Shown here piece by piece: positions 53,856 through 63,369 of a stretch of DNA of 64,000 nt (position 1 is the first letter of the stretch; every line of letters begins with the position of its first letter). Position numbers and translations under genes: made by a program. This DNA is from Bryobacterales bacterium F-183 (lineage in GTDB: Bacteria > Acidobacteriota > Terriglobia > Bryobacterales > Bryobacteraceae): assembly GCA_016865505.2 (NCBI GenBank), contig AP025252.1, forward strand, positions 2,914,001-2,978,000, written 5' to 3'. Under the pieces are notes generated by a model, which was not told the origin of the DNA, did not search any database, and saw only the letters and a list, made by a program, of their open reading frames with translations.

Positions 53856-56186
53856 TTATTCTGCCTTTGCTGCGCCGGGCGATTTCGACTTCTCGTTATT
53901 TTGACTCACTTCGCGACGGCGGGCCTGGAAGGGCAGGCTGCGCGCGATTTCGAAGACCATCGTCTGGAACGGATAGTTTTCCGCCGCCAGCTTCTTATTG
54001 ATGCCTTCCACAGTTTTCTTATCGTACTTCTCAAGCCCGCGTCCGAGAGCGTACGTCAACATTTTCTCGGTGAGGCAGCGGGCGAAGTCCGGCAGATCGT
54101 CGCGCAGGAGGCTGCGCATCTGGGCAGGCGTATCGAAACTCTTGCCGTTGGGGAAGGTGCCAGCGACATCGATGGGGAACTTGCCGTCCAAGGTGCGCCA
54201 GCGGCCGATGGCATCGTAATTTTCCAGTCCGAAACCGAGCGCGTCCATGCGGTTGTGGCAGGTGGAGCAGGCGGGGTTCGAACGGTGCTGTTCCATCTGC
54301 TTGCGCAAGGACAGCGTGGTGCCGACGGCTTCTTCATTCAACGTCGGAACGTCTGGCGGCGGCGCGGGTGGCGGTGCGCCGAGGACGTTCTGCAGGATGT
54401 ACTTGCCGCGGATGACCGGCGAGGTGCGAGTCGGATAGCTGGAAACCGTGAGCACGCTGGCGTGGCTCAGGATGCCGCCGCGCTGCGGGTTGTTCGAGAG
54501 GTCGACACGGCGGAAGTCCCCGCCGGTGACACCTTCGATGCCGTAGTGCTTGGCGAGCCGTTCGTTGAGGAACGTGTAAGGCGCGTCGATGAACTCGGCG
54601 AGCGGACGGTTTTCGCGCAGCAGGTGCTCGAAGAAGAGGTTGGTTTCCATCTTCATGGCGTCGCGCAGTTCGGGTCCCCAATCGGGGAACTTGCCGGGGT
54701 CCGGCTTGACGCTATCGAGGTTGCGGGTTTCGAGCCACTGTCCGGCAAAGTTGGCGGCGAAGGCGGCGGCGCGCTTGTCGAGCAGCATGCGCTTGATCTG
54801 CGCATCGAGATTGGCGCGAAGCTTGCCGGACTCGGCGAGGCCGAGCAACTCATCGTCTGGCATCGAGGTCCAGAGGAAGTAGCTGAGGCGCGAAGCGAGT
54901 TCGACCTCGGTAACGGGGTGTATGTCGGTGCCGGGTGCGTCGCGTTCGATGCGGAAGAGGAAGTGCGGGGAAACCAGGATCGCCTGGATGGCGAGTTGCA
55001 GACCCTGTTCGGTGGATTGACCGTCAGCCTTGGCCATGTCCACAAATGTCATGAGGCCGGCCACTTCTTTCTTGGTCACCGGACGGCGGAAGGCGCGATG
55101 CGCAACGTTGCCGATGATCTTTTCGAGGCAGGCATTGCCGCCGGTGTTGGGGTCGCAAATGAGGATGCGCTTTCGGCTGGCCTTTTCCACCTTCGCCGGG
55201 AAGGGCCCGACGAACTTGATCATGTTCAGATACTTGTTCTTGCGCGAATTGTAGGCGTCTTTGTCGTTGGTGAAGGTCTTAATGACTTCGTCGTCGATGA
55301 AGGCAGCGCGGAAGACGTGGTCACCTTCGGGGAGCACAATGCGGAACTCTTCTTCGGAGTACGGATTGAAGTATTCCAGGCCGCTAGGCTTGGTCTCCAC
55401 CATCTTGGTGAAGATCATCTTGCCATCCATGAAGAAGCCGAACTTGACCGGAGCAGCATCCTTGGCGCGTTCACCCGGCAGACCAATGCGGACAATGTAT
55501 TCCGCGTCCCACTCGATGCGGTGCGAGGCTTCGACCGTGCTGCGATCGATGCGGCGCAGGTTCATGTCCTTGGTGTGATACTGCGCTTCCACCGGCTTTT
55601 CGGGGAGCGGATCGGCACCGATGGCGCGGGCGGCGATGCGTTCGGCAGCGCGGAGGTACTTGTCCATCAGCATCGGCGAGATGGTGAGTACGTCGGCGAT
55701 GTTGTCAAAGCCGTGGCCCGAGTCGTCCGTGGGGAAGTCGCGTTCGGCGCGGAAGTCTACGGACAGAAGGTCCCGAATGGTGTTGGTGTATTCGTTGCGG
55801 TTGAGGCGGCGGGCGGTGACTCGGCCGGAATCCGGCTTGACCTTAGCATCCGCTTTTTCAAACTCACGATTGACAAAGCTGAGGATTTCTTCGATGGCGG
55901 CGAGGGACGGCTTGGGCATGCCCTTGGGGGGCATTTCGCCGGACCGGATCTTTCTCAGAATGTGTTCCCAGGTTTCGCGACCTTCGGTGAGCGACGAGTA
56001 GTTCGCGTACGGTACAAGGTTCAGGCTGCCGGACGCCATACGGTCGTTGTGACAGGCGTTGCAGCTTTTGGCAAAGAGGGGTTTGATCAGGCGATCAAAT
56101 TCGGCTTGCGGGGCGGAGTTCTGCGCGAGCGCCGCTACGGGCGCACTAAGGGCGAGGGCGACGAGGACGGAGCGGCGTGGGAGCAT
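53856..56186 (-). CDS. DUF1592/DUF1588/DUF1585-type multi-domain cytochrome c
   Basis: A 776-residue exported haem protein. A signal peptide (ending ALA) is followed by the haem motif CNACH (42-46) with MPPKGMPKP downstream, the DUF1587 block (RRLNRNEYTNTIRDLLSVD), DUF1595/1592 sections (RAFRRPVTKKEVAGLM, ASRLSYFLWTSMPDDELL, LNERLAKHYGIEGV), the DUF1588 second haem motif CSTCH and the DUF1585 end (ALGRGLEKYDKKTVEGIN). The layout is complete for the planctomycete-type cytochrome. It forms an operon with the DUF1552 gene and the nucleoside-hydrolase-like gene. Confidence 0.94.
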   Translation of the reverse strand: MLPRRSVLVALALSAPVAALAQNSAPQAEFDRLIKPLFAKSCNACHNDRMASGSLNLVPYANYSSLTEGRETWEHILRKIRSGEMPPKGMPKPSLAAIEEILSFVNREFEKADAKVKPDSGRVTARRLNRNEYTNTIRDLLSVDFRAERDFPTDDSGHGFDNIADVLTISPMLMDKYLRAAERIAARAIGADPLPEKPVEAQYHTKDMNLRRIDRSTVEASHRIEWDAEYIVRIGLPGERAKDAAPVKFGFFMDGKMIFTKMVETKPSGLEYFNPYSEEEFRIVLPEGDHVFRAAFIDDEVIKTFTNDKDAYNSRKNKYLNMIKFVGPFPAKVEKASRKRILICDPNTGGNACLEKIIGNVAHRAFRRPVTKKEVAGLMTFVDMAKADGQSTEQGLQLAIQAILVSPHFLFRIERDAPGTDIHPVTEVELASRLSYFLWTSMPDDELLGLAESGKLRANLDAQIKRMLLDKRAAAFAANFAGQWLETRNLDSVKPDPGKFPDWGPELRDAMKMETNLFFEHLLRENRPLAEFIDAPYTFLNERLAKHYGIEGVTGGDFRRVDLSNNPQRGGILSHASVLTVSSYPTRTSPVIRGKYILQNVLGAPPPAPPPDVPTLNEEAVGTTLSLRKQMEQHRSNPACSTCHNRMDALGFGLENYDAIGRWRTLDGKFPIDVAGTFPNGKSFDTPAQMRSLLRDDLPDFARCLTEKMLTYALGRGLEKYDKKTVEGINKKLAAENYPFQTMVFEIARSLPFQARRREVSQNNEKSKSPGAAKAE

Positions 56187-56210
56187 CCTGCTTACTTTCT
56201 CTGACGCGTA

Positions 56211-57038
56211 CTATTTCTTAGATGTTACGCTACTTTCATCTTTCACGCCGGGTGTCCCTTTCGGGGCGGCGAGCCACTCCGAAAACCGATCGAGCCAGCC
56301 TCTGACAGGGCCTTTGAGTGTCGGCCGCAATCCAAATCCATGGCCGACGCCGGCGTACACGTGCAACTCCGCTGACACTTCGGCTTTTCGCATGGAAACA
56401 TAGAGTTCGGCTAAGCCTTGGGCGATGCTGGGGCGGTCCTGTTCGCCGCAGATCAGGAAGGCTGGCGGCGTGTCCCTGGTGAGGCTGAGTTGCTTGGGAA
56501 TCGCGGGGTAGACCAGCGCCTGGAAGGACGGGCGCTGTTCCGGTTTGGTGTAGCGCATGGAGGCGAGGGCCGCGAGTTCGCCACCGGCCGAAAATCCCAT
56601 AACACCGATGTTGGCCGGATCGATCTTCCATTCGGCGGCTTTGGCGCGCACGAGTTCGATGGCCTTGAAGGTGTCGGTGAGGCTTTCGCCTTCCACGGTG
56701 TACTTCGAATCCTTCTGGCGGGCGAGGCGGTAATAGAGGACGAAGGAGGCGATGCCGCGATCGCTGAGCCATTTGGCGATGGCGTGTCCTTCATGGGTGG
56801 TCCAGAGGTCCTGGTGGCCGCCGCCGGGGATGAGGATGACTGCGGGTCCTGTGGGCTTGGCCGGAAGGTACGGGATGAGACGCGGGTTGTGGACGTTGGA
56901 GACGATCTGGTCGCCGGCGGGAGTGGTGCGCAGGGTTTCTGCCGTGACGTCGGTACGGGCGGGCGCCAGCGGGATGGGCGTGCCGGGTTCGACGGCGAGT
57001 GTCGTGGCGGCAAGCAACAAGGGAAGCAGCGGCAGCAT
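56211..57038 (-). CDS. Exported alpha/beta hydrolase (esterase, BD-FAE-like)
   Basis: A 275-residue enzyme with a signal peptide (LPLLPLLLAATTLA). VILIPGGGHQDLWTTHEG is the oxyanion-hole segment, the nucleophile serine is in GFSAGGELAALA, the acid in GEQDRPS and the histidine in GVGHGF. It resembles acetylxylan esterase/feruloyl esterase-like (BD-FAE) proteins that remove acyl groups from glycans. ATG at 57038 is only 20 bases from the divergent start of the ASPIC/UnbV gene, so the two promoters must lie inside the neighbouring coding sequences or the messages are nearly leaderless. Confidence 0.86.
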   Translation of the reverse strand: MLPLLPLLLAATTLAVEPGTPIPLAPARTDVTAETLRTTPAGDQIVSNVHNPRLIPYLPAKPTGPAVILIPGGGHQDLWTTHEGHAIAKWLSDRGIASFVLYYRLARQKDSKYTVEGESLTDTFKAIELVRAKAAEWKIDPANIGVMGFSAGGELAALASMRYTKPEQRPSFQALVYPAIPKQLSLTRDTPPAFLICGEQDRPSIAQGLAELYVSMRKAEVSAELHVYAGVGHGFGLRPTLKGPVRGWLDRFSEWLAAPKGTPGVKDESSVTSKK

Positions 57039-57058
57039 ATAAAATACGAATCAATCAT

Positions 57059-58753
57059 ATGACACGCCGGTCGCTTTGCCGTACTGCTGCGGTGTTTACC
57101 TTCGATCAGTTGATCCGGGGGCAGAACCTGGGCGTGCGCTTTACGGATGTCGCACGGGAGTCCGGGCTGAAGGCCAAGACGGTGTACGGCAGCGAGAATC
57201 GCAACAAGTACCTGATTGAGACCACCGGTTGCGGCGCGGCGTTCTTTGATTACGACAACGACGGCTGGCTGGACATCTTTCTGGTGAACGGTACGCGCTT
57301 TGAGGCCAAATGGACGGCTGGCGCTGCGCCGGTGAGCCGGATGTACAAGAACAATCGCGACGGTACGTTCACCGATGTTACGGCAGCGAGCGGGATGGCT
57401 CGTACGGGGTGGGGTAGCGGGTGCTGCGTTGGGGATTTCGATAACGACGGGCTGGATGACCTGTTCGTGTCGTACTGGGGCGATTGCTCGCTTTGGAAGA
57501 ATCTGGGCAACGGCAAGTTTGTGGATGTCGCGGCGAAGGCCGGGGTGACCACGCGGACCAAGTCCGGCTTGCAGCGGCACAACACAGGCTGCGCGTTTGT
57601 CGACTACAACAAAGACGGGCATCTGGATCTGTTTGTCGCGAACTACATCGACTTTGATCCGAAGACCGCGCCACTGCCGGAGTCCGGGCCCTGCAAGTAC
57701 AAAGGCATTCTTGTCGCGTGCGGACCTCCTGGGTTGCAGGGCGGCAAGAACATCCTGTTTCGGAACAACGGCGACGGTACGTTCACCGATGTTTCCGAAG
57801 CGGCGGGGATTCTGAAGACGCAGGGTACGTACGGGCTTGGGGTGATCGTGTCGGACTTTGATAACGACGGCTGGCCCGACATCTATGTCGCGAATGATTC
57901 GACGTCGTCCGCGCTGTACCGCAACAAGCACGACGGGACGTTTGAGGAGATCGCGATTGAGAGCGGTGTGGCGTTTTCTGCCGATGGGAAGCCGCAAGCG
58001 GGCATGGGCGTGAGTGTCGCGGACTATGACCTCGACGGGTACTTCGACATCGTCAAGACGAACTTTGCCGGGGATACGTCGAGCTTGTACAAAGGCGCTG
58101 CGGGCGGGCTGTTTGAAGATCAGACGTTTCAGGCGGGGCTGGGCAAGATCACGCGGTTTTTAGGCTGGGGCGCTTCGTTTGTAGATCTGGATAACGACGG
58201 CTGGCCGGACATCCTGCTGTGCAACGGGCATGTGTATCCGGAGGTGGGCGAGAGCGATGTCGAGTCCGGATACAGGCAGCGGAAGGTGGTGTACCGGAAC
58301 TTGCAGAATGGCCATTTTGCTGAGGTTTCGGAGCAACTGGGGCCGGGGATTGCGGCAAAGGTCTCGGGTCGCGGGATGGCGGTGGGCGACTTTGACAACA
58401 ACGGGACGATCGATGTCCTGGTGAACACGGTGAACGATGTCCCGCAGTTGTTGCGGTGCGAATCGACCAACGGCAATCGCTGGATCAAGGTGAAGCTGAA
58501 GGGCGTGAAGTCCAACCGCACCGGGATCGGCGCGCGGGTGGTTTGCGTGGCTGGCGGACGGCGGCAGATGGACGAGGTACGTAGCGGCGGGAGCTATCTT
58601 TCGCAGAGTGACCTGCGCTTGCACTTCGGTTTGGGTACGGCGGAGACGGCGGACATCGAGGTACGGTGGCCGAGCGGCGTGGTTGACGTCGTGAAGGGTG
58701 CGAAGGCGGGGCAGATCCTTACCGTTTCGGAAGGGCAGACGCCGGCATCATAG
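57059..58753 (+). CDS. ASPIC/UnbV and FG-GAP (VCBS) repeat protein, CRTAC1-like
   Basis: A 564-residue protein with about seven FG-GAP-type repeats, each with the calcium-binding form FDNDGxxD (FFDYDNDGWLDIFL, DFDNDGLDDLFV, DYNKDGHLDLFV, DFDNDGWPDIYV, DLDNDGWPDILL, DFDNNGTIDVLV), and a C-terminal ASPIC/UnbV domain (GARVVCVAGGRRQMDEVRSGGSYLSQSDLRLHFGLG). The beta-propeller would be extracytoplasmic; a signal sequence is weak (RRSLCRTAAVFTF). ATG at 57059 is chosen; the frame is open a further 20 codons upstream. In Acidobacteria such genes occur beside TPR and TonB-receptor genes, as here. Confidence 0.92.
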   Translation: MTRRSLCRTAAVFTFDQLIRGQNLGVRFTDVARESGLKAKTVYGSENRNKYLIETTGCGAAFFDYDNDGWLDIFLVNGTRFEAKWTAGAAPVSRMYKNNRDGTFTDVTAASGMARTGWGSGCCVGDFDNDGLDDLFVSYWGDCSLWKNLGNGKFVDVAAKAGVTTRTKSGLQRHNTGCAFVDYNKDGHLDLFVANYIDFDPKTAPLPESGPCKYKGILVACGPPGLQGGKNILFRNNGDGTFTDVSEAAGILKTQGTYGLGVIVSDFDNDGWPDIYVANDSTSSALYRNKHDGTFEEIAIESGVAFSADGKPQAGMGVSVADYDLDGYFDIVKTNFAGDTSSLYKGAAGGLFEDQTFQAGLGKITRFLGWGASFVDLDNDGWPDILLCNGHVYPEVGESDVESGYRQRKVVYRNLQNGHFAEVSEQLGPGIAAKVSGRGMAVGDFDNNGTIDVLVNTVNDVPQLLRCESTNGNRWIKVKLKGVKSNRTGIGARVVCVAGGRRQMDEVRSGGSYLSQSDLRLHFGLGTAETADIEVRWPSGVVDVVKGAKAGQILTVSEGQTPAS

Positions 58754-59861
58754 TGCCGAGGCGTTGGGCCTGCGACTCGTCCAGCTTCTTTTTGACTTCC
58801 GCCGCTTTGGCGAACAACTGTTTGGCCGCTTCGCGATTGCCTTGGCGCTGGCGGATCTGCGCGAGCATGTTGTACGGCCCGGGAGTGTCCGGCTTGTACT
58901 GGATGGCGGATTCCAAGGCCTTTGCGGCACCGTCGAGGTCATTGAGTTGCTTGAGCGCGGTGCCCAGCATGTAGTGCGCGTCCGCATAGTCCGGACGTAG
59001 CGCGATGGCGGATCGCATCGCTGCGGCGGTTTGTTCCGCTTCGTTGTTCTGCCAGAAGGTGATGCCGAGCGTGTAGTGTGTTTCGGGGACTTTGGGGTTG
59101 AGCTCGATCGACTTCTGGAAGGCTGCTTTGGCGGCTTCCAACTGATCCTTCTGCTTGAGGGCGAGGCCAAGGTCGTAGTGGATGACGGCGTCATCCGGAT
59201 AGGCGGCCACGAGCTTGCGGAAGGCTTGTAGTGCGGCGTCGTAGTTCTCCGTCTGCAAATGCGCGTAGCCGGAATTGACCTGCGCGGCTTTGTTCTGCGG
59301 GTCTGCTTTCAAGACGGCACCAAACTGCGCGAGGCCCTCTTTGGCTTGTCCAAGATCCACGAGTGTGAGCCCGTAGCTGTTGCGGTAGTCCTTGTTGGCG
59401 GGGTCGAGTTGGACTGCTTCCTGGTAAAGCTTTTTGGCGTCCTCGATCTTGGGTTGCACGAGGCCGGAATCATGCAGCATGGCCGCGAGGCGGACGCGGT
59501 AGTCCTGCTGCTTGGGCGCGACGGCAACGGCTTTGCGAAGGTCGGCGATGGCGCGATCGAGGTCGCCGGCGATGCGGAGGGCTACGCCGCGGTGGAAGAG
59601 CGCGGGCGCGTAGTTGGGATTGAGTTGGAGGGCACGGTCAAAGTACGGGAGGGCATCTGCGCGGCGGCCGAGGACCATCAGCAGGAAGCCGATTTCGTCC
59701 TGCAGGTCTGCGGCTTTGGGTTCGGCTTGGGCGGCGCGTTCAAAGGCTTGTAGCGCAGCTTGTGCGTCGCCCTTGGCTTTGAGGGCTTGGGCTTCGATGC
59801 GGGCTGGCTGTGCGGTGGCCGCGAGGGTTGAGGTCGCGGCCACAAGCACAAGACGTCTCAT
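58719..59861 (-). CDS. Exported TPR protein of the TonB-receptor cluster
   Basis: A 380-residue protein with a short signal peptide (RRLVLVAATSTLAATA) and eight or more tetratricopeptide repeats of 34 residues (for example ADALPYFDRALQLNPNYAPALF, LDRAIADLRKAVAVAPKQ, YDAALQAFRKLVAAYPDDAVIHYDLG). The role is a protein scaffold in the periplasm. The start ATG abuts the TonB receptor stop (TAAATG), so the two are translated together. The 3' end overlaps the converging ASPIC gene by 35 bases. Confidence 0.92.
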   Translation of the reverse strand: MRRLVLVAATSTLAATAQPARIEAQALKAKGDAQAALQAFERAAQAEPKAADLQDEIGFLLMVLGRRADALPYFDRALQLNPNYAPALFHRGVALRIAGDLDRAIADLRKAVAVAPKQQDYRVRLAAMLHDSGLVQPKIEDAKKLYQEAVQLDPANKDYRNSYGLTLVDLGQAKEGLAQFGAVLKADPQNKAAQVNSGYAHLQTENYDAALQAFRKLVAAYPDDAVIHYDLGLALKQKDQLEAAKAAFQKSIELNPKVPETHYTLGITFWQNNEAEQTAAAMRSAIALRPDYADAHYMLGTALKQLNDLDGAAKALESAIQYKPDTPGPYNMLAQIRQRQGNREAAKQLFAKAAEVKKKLDESQAQRLGTMMPASALPKR

Positions 59862-62800
59862 TTAAAAAGCATACTTAAGAGCCATCTGCCATTGCCGTGG
59901 TACATAGCTGGCGAAGGCTCCGAAGATGCGTCCCGCCTGTCCCGGACAGTCTACGCAACCGTTGGGATTGGCGAGATTGGTGTGGTTGGTGAAGTTGAAC
60001 GATTCGGCCCGGAACTGCAGGCTGTGGCGTTCGTTGATGGCGAAGGTCTTGAAGAACGACATGTCGAGCTGGCCGAAGTTGGGGCCGACGATGGCGTTGC
60101 GTCCGATGGTGCCGAACTGGGCGCGGTTGGGACGCTGCCAGGGGCCGTCGGTCTGACCGTTGGTGACGAGAGGCGTGCTGGCCGTCTTGAACCAGCCGAA
60201 CTGGCTGGGGTTGTCAACGGTGAAGTCTCCGATGAGGTTGGGGCGGCACCAGCCAGTGTCGCGATCGGCGTTGCAATCGCGATAGCTGGGCGTGAACGGT
60301 TGGCCTGCCATGTAGCTCCAGCTACCGTTCATCTGCCAGCCGCCAAGGATAAGGTCCATGGCGCGCGAGGGGCTCGACATGAAGCGGCGGCCCTTGCCGA
60401 AGGGGATTTCGTACAGCGAGGCCAGGAAGAACACATGACGGCGGTTGTTGTTCGATACCGCGCGTCCCAGACGGGCATCACGCGGATAGTAGGTTCCGTC
60501 ATAGTCGATGTTCTTGGACCAGGTGTAGTGCGACATGACGTTCATACCGCTCGAAAAACGTTTGTCGAACTTGAGCTGTAGCGAGTGGTAATTGTTGCTG
60601 GCGTCGCTGCCGTAGTAGCGCAGGTTCTGGGTCCAACCGAATTGGTTGAAGAAAGGCTTGCGCTGGTTGAGGGTGAGGGTACCAAAGCCGTTGATGTCGG
60701 CCTGGTTGGGGTCGTAATCGCCGCCGGTGCCCGCGAAGACGTGGGTGCCTTTGGTGCCAACGTATGCTGCTTCAAACGACGATGTCGCATTCAACTGGCG
60801 TTGGATGGTGAAGTTCCAGGCATCGACAGTGGGGAAGCGGATGGGGTTGGTGATGACGAACGCGGTGACACCATTGGGCAACATGTTCTTGCCGTTGGGA
60901 CCTTTGCGCTGGGCGGCGAGGATTGACGCAGGGTCGAGGGCCGTGGGTCCCTGATTGAGGGTGAAGACCGTTTCGTAGTTGTTGGCCGGCTGCAGGGACT
61001 GGATGCCCAGTACAGGCAGGTTCTGCGTGACGTTGTGGCCGAAGATGGAGCCGAAGACGCCAAGGTTAAAGCCGCGGCCGTAACCGGTTCGGATGACGGT
61101 CTTCTGGTCCAGTTGGTAGGCGATGCCGATGCGCGGTGCGAAGAGCTTGTTGTTGGTTCTGACGTTGAGGTCAAGTCCAACGCCGTCCTGTCCCGCGACG
61201 TAGACTTCGCCGGTTTCGAGGCTGACGAAGCCGCCGTTGCCGGCGCCGTTGACTTTCTGCGGGCGGTAGTTTTCCCAGCGGAGGCCGTAGTTGATGGTGA
61301 GCTTGCGGGTGACGCGCCACTGGTCCTGCGCGAAGAAGAAGAGGCGGTTCTGGGATTCGCGTGCGTTGAGCGAGTTGGAAACGTAGCGCTCAAAGCGGGA
61401 GACGTCGCCCATCAGGAACGAGGCAAGGCCGGAGCCACCGCCGCCGGGACCCTGCGTACGAGCTGCGTCGAAGTTGAGTTCGCCGGAGCGGTGACGGTCG
61501 CTGGGGACGCGGAGGTTGTGGGCGCGGCGAATGTCGGCGCCGAACTTGAAGGTGTGGTTGCCCTGGATCTTGGTCCAGTTGTTGACGAACTGGTACTGGT
61601 TTTCGTCCTGGATGAGCGGGCAGTTGCAACCGTTGACGCCGAGCGCGTAGCCGAAGCGGAAGAGGTTGTTGCCGTAGCCGTTGATGAAGAAGGCCGGCAT
61701 ACCGGAGTTGAAGTTGTCGTCTACGTTGAGGCCGGGGATGCCTGCTTCCTTGGCGGGCGCGGTGCCGATGCCGTTGGGCTGTCCGAAGACGTTGTAACGG
61801 ACGTAGCCGAAGCGGAAGTCCGTGAGCAGGTTGGGACGTACGTTGTAGTCGATGCCTGCCGCGATGGAGTGATTGCGAGAATCCGATGCGCCGGCGTAGG
61901 CATTGGTGGAGCCCGAAGCGTCGAGGCCGGGTCCACCGGCGACGAGACCGAACGAGCCGGGCGCGACCATGCCGAAGTCCTGCATGGAGTAGCGGCCGAA
62001 GGTGTGGATCTTGTCGTTGACGTAGTAATCGCCACGCACGTTGAAAGCGTCGTCATTGAAGCGGACGCCACCGGAGGAGGCGAAGTTCGGCTGGTCGAGG
62101 ACGGCCGTCGTGTTGGCGTCGGGAATCAGCTTCAGCAGATTCAGGGCCTGCGAGGAGAGGCGCGAGACCGGGATACGGTTGCCGGCGAACTGAGTACGCG
62201 TGGCGGGAGGTCCGGTGAGGGGGTCGAAGATGTTGATCCCGGTAGCGCTGAAGTCGCCCTGGCGTTCCGCGGCGCTGGGTACGCGGAGAAGCGCGCCACC
62301 ACCGGTGTTGCGGCGAGTGCCCTGGTAGTCGCCGAAGTAGAAAAGCTTGTTTTTGAGGATCGGGCCGCCGATAGAGGCGCCGAACTGGTTCCACTGGGTG
62401 AGCGGGATGAGGCGTCCGTTGGAATTGGGGATGGGGCGCGACTGGGTGAACGGGTTGCGCGCGATCATCTTGTCGTTGCGGAGGAACTCGAAGACCGATC
62501 CGTGAATCGCGTTGGTGCCGGACTTGGTTTGAGCGCTGACGACGCCTGCGCTGGCCACGCCGAACTCTGCGTCGTAATTGGCGGTGGTGATCTTGGCTTC
62601 CGTGACGGATTCGAGGGTCGGGTTGATGACGATCCAGCCGAGGACGGCGTCGTGATTGTCGGTACCGTCCAGCAGGTGGGAGGTGCCGGCAAAGCTCTGG
62701 CCGTTGACCAGCATGCGGTAGGAACCCTGGGGATTCTCGGCAGAGGCTGCGGTCATCGAGGTTGGGAAGGCGACGACGCCGGGGGTCATCAACTGGAAGT

Positions 62801-63263
62801 TGGTGAAGCGGCGATTGAGGACGGGAAGCTCGGTGACGGTCTTTTCGGTGTAGGTAGAGGCAACGTCGCTGCGTTCGGTTTTGAGGATACCGGCCTCTGA
62901 GGTGACTTCTACGGTTTGGTTGACGTCGCCGACTTCGAGCCTCGCGTCGACGCGGATTTCGGTGTCGACGGAGACGGGGACGTTGTCCTGTACGAAGGCT
63001 TTGAAACCTCCGGCTTCGACTCGGACGCGATAGCGGCCGACGATCAAGAATCGCTGGGTGAAGTTGCCCGAGTCGTTGGTGGTGGTGTTTTGGGAGACAT
63101 CGCGACCGATGTCGGTGATGGTTACTTTGGCCCCGGCTACGGCGGCGCCGGAAGAGTCGGTAACGTTACCGACGATGGTGCCGTAGACGGCTTGGCTCCA
63201 GGAGGGAGTGGCAAGCAGGAAAGCAGCGGCGAACAATCCTGCTGCGGCGAACGGTGCACGCAT
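59862..63263 (-). CDS. TonB-dependent receptor with carboxypeptidase-regulatory N-terminus (Oar-like)
   Basis: A 1133-residue outer-membrane protein. A signal peptide (about 24 residues) is followed by a carboxypeptidase-D-regulatory-like domain (GTIVGNVTDSSGAAVAGAKVTIT, residues 28-110), a plug (SYRMLVNGQSFAGTSHLLDGTDN) and a long beta-barrel ending KYAF, with a terminal aromatic residue. This is the acidobacterial Oar-like family, thought to import or secrete large glycans or proteins. ATG at 63263 gives the signal peptide; AGGTGAT precedes it. It has a clear sigma-70 promoter and heads a unit with the TPR gene. Confidence 0.94.
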   Translation of the reverse strand: MRAPFAAAGLFAAAFLLATPSWSQAVYGTIVGNVTDSSGAAVAGAKVTITDIGRDVSQNTTTNDSGNFTQRFLIVGRYRVRVEAGGFKAFVQDNVPVSVDTEIRVDARLEVGDVNQTVEVTSEAGILKTERSDVASTYTEKTVTELPVLNRRFTNFQLMTPGVVAFPTSMTAASAENPQGSYRMLVNGQSFAGTSHLLDGTDNHDAVLGWIVINPTLESVTEAKITTANYDAEFGVASAGVVSAQTKSGTNAIHGSVFEFLRNDKMIARNPFTQSRPIPNSNGRLIPLTQWNQFGASIGGPILKNKLFYFGDYQGTRRNTGGGALLRVPSAAERQGDFSATGINIFDPLTGPPATRTQFAGNRIPVSRLSSQALNLLKLIPDANTTAVLDQPNFASSGGVRFNDDAFNVRGDYYVNDKIHTFGRYSMQDFGMVAPGSFGLVAGGPGLDASGSTNAYAGASDSRNHSIAAGIDYNVRPNLLTDFRFGYVRYNVFGQPNGIGTAPAKEAGIPGLNVDDNFNSGMPAFFINGYGNNLFRFGYALGVNGCNCPLIQDENQYQFVNNWTKIQGNHTFKFGADIRRAHNLRVPSDRHRSGELNFDAARTQGPGGGGSGLASFLMGDVSRFERYVSNSLNARESQNRLFFFAQDQWRVTRKLTINYGLRWENYRPQKVNGAGNGGFVSLETGEVYVAGQDGVGLDLNVRTNNKLFAPRIGIAYQLDQKTVIRTGYGRGFNLGVFGSIFGHNVTQNLPVLGIQSLQPANNYETVFTLNQGPTALDPASILAAQRKGPNGKNMLPNGVTAFVITNPIRFPTVDAWNFTIQRQLNATSSFEAAYVGTKGTHVFAGTGGDYDPNQADINGFGTLTLNQRKPFFNQFGWTQNLRYYGSDASNNYHSLQLKFDKRFSSGMNVMSHYTWSKNIDYDGTYYPRDARLGRAVSNNNRRHVFFLASLYEIPFGKGRRFMSSPSRAMDLILGGWQMNGSWSYMAGQPFTPSYRDCNADRDTGWCRPNLIGDFTVDNPSQFGWFKTASTPLVTNGQTDGPWQRPNRAQFGTIGRNAIVGPNFGQLDMSFFKTFAINERHSLQFRAESFNFTNHTNLANPNGCVDCPGQAGRIFGAFASYVPRQWQMALKYAF

Positions 63264-63319
63264 TGAGATCACCTCAAACCTGAATAGGCCCCGAAAAAAC
63301 AAGTTACGGGATGAGGTGT

Positions 63320-63348
63320 ATTATTTGACGCCGGATTTCTGATGTCAA
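63320..63348 (-). promoter_or_regulatory. Strong sigma-70 promoter of the TonB receptor gene
   Basis: On the minus strand TTGACA (63343-63348) is a perfect -35 box, spaced 17 bases from AATAAT (63320-63325), a near-consensus -10 box. The receptor ATG at 63263 follows about 57 bases further, leaving room for a leader. Confidence 0.8.
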
Positions 63349-63369
63349 CCGGGGGGTAATTACTTTCGA

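Noticed and set aside
51593-54001. An 802-codon plus-strand frame opposite the nucleoside-hydrolase-like and DUF1552 genes
   Set aside because: Shadow frame rich in Val, Gly, Asp and Glu; both minus-strand genes have family motifs.
53901-56204. A 767-codon plus-strand frame opposite the DUF1592 cytochrome
   Set aside because: Shadow; the minus strand holds two haem motifs and all domain blocks.
61035-62900. A 621-codon plus-strand frame opposite the TonB receptor
   Set aside because: Shadow; acidic low-complexity composition and no ribosome site.
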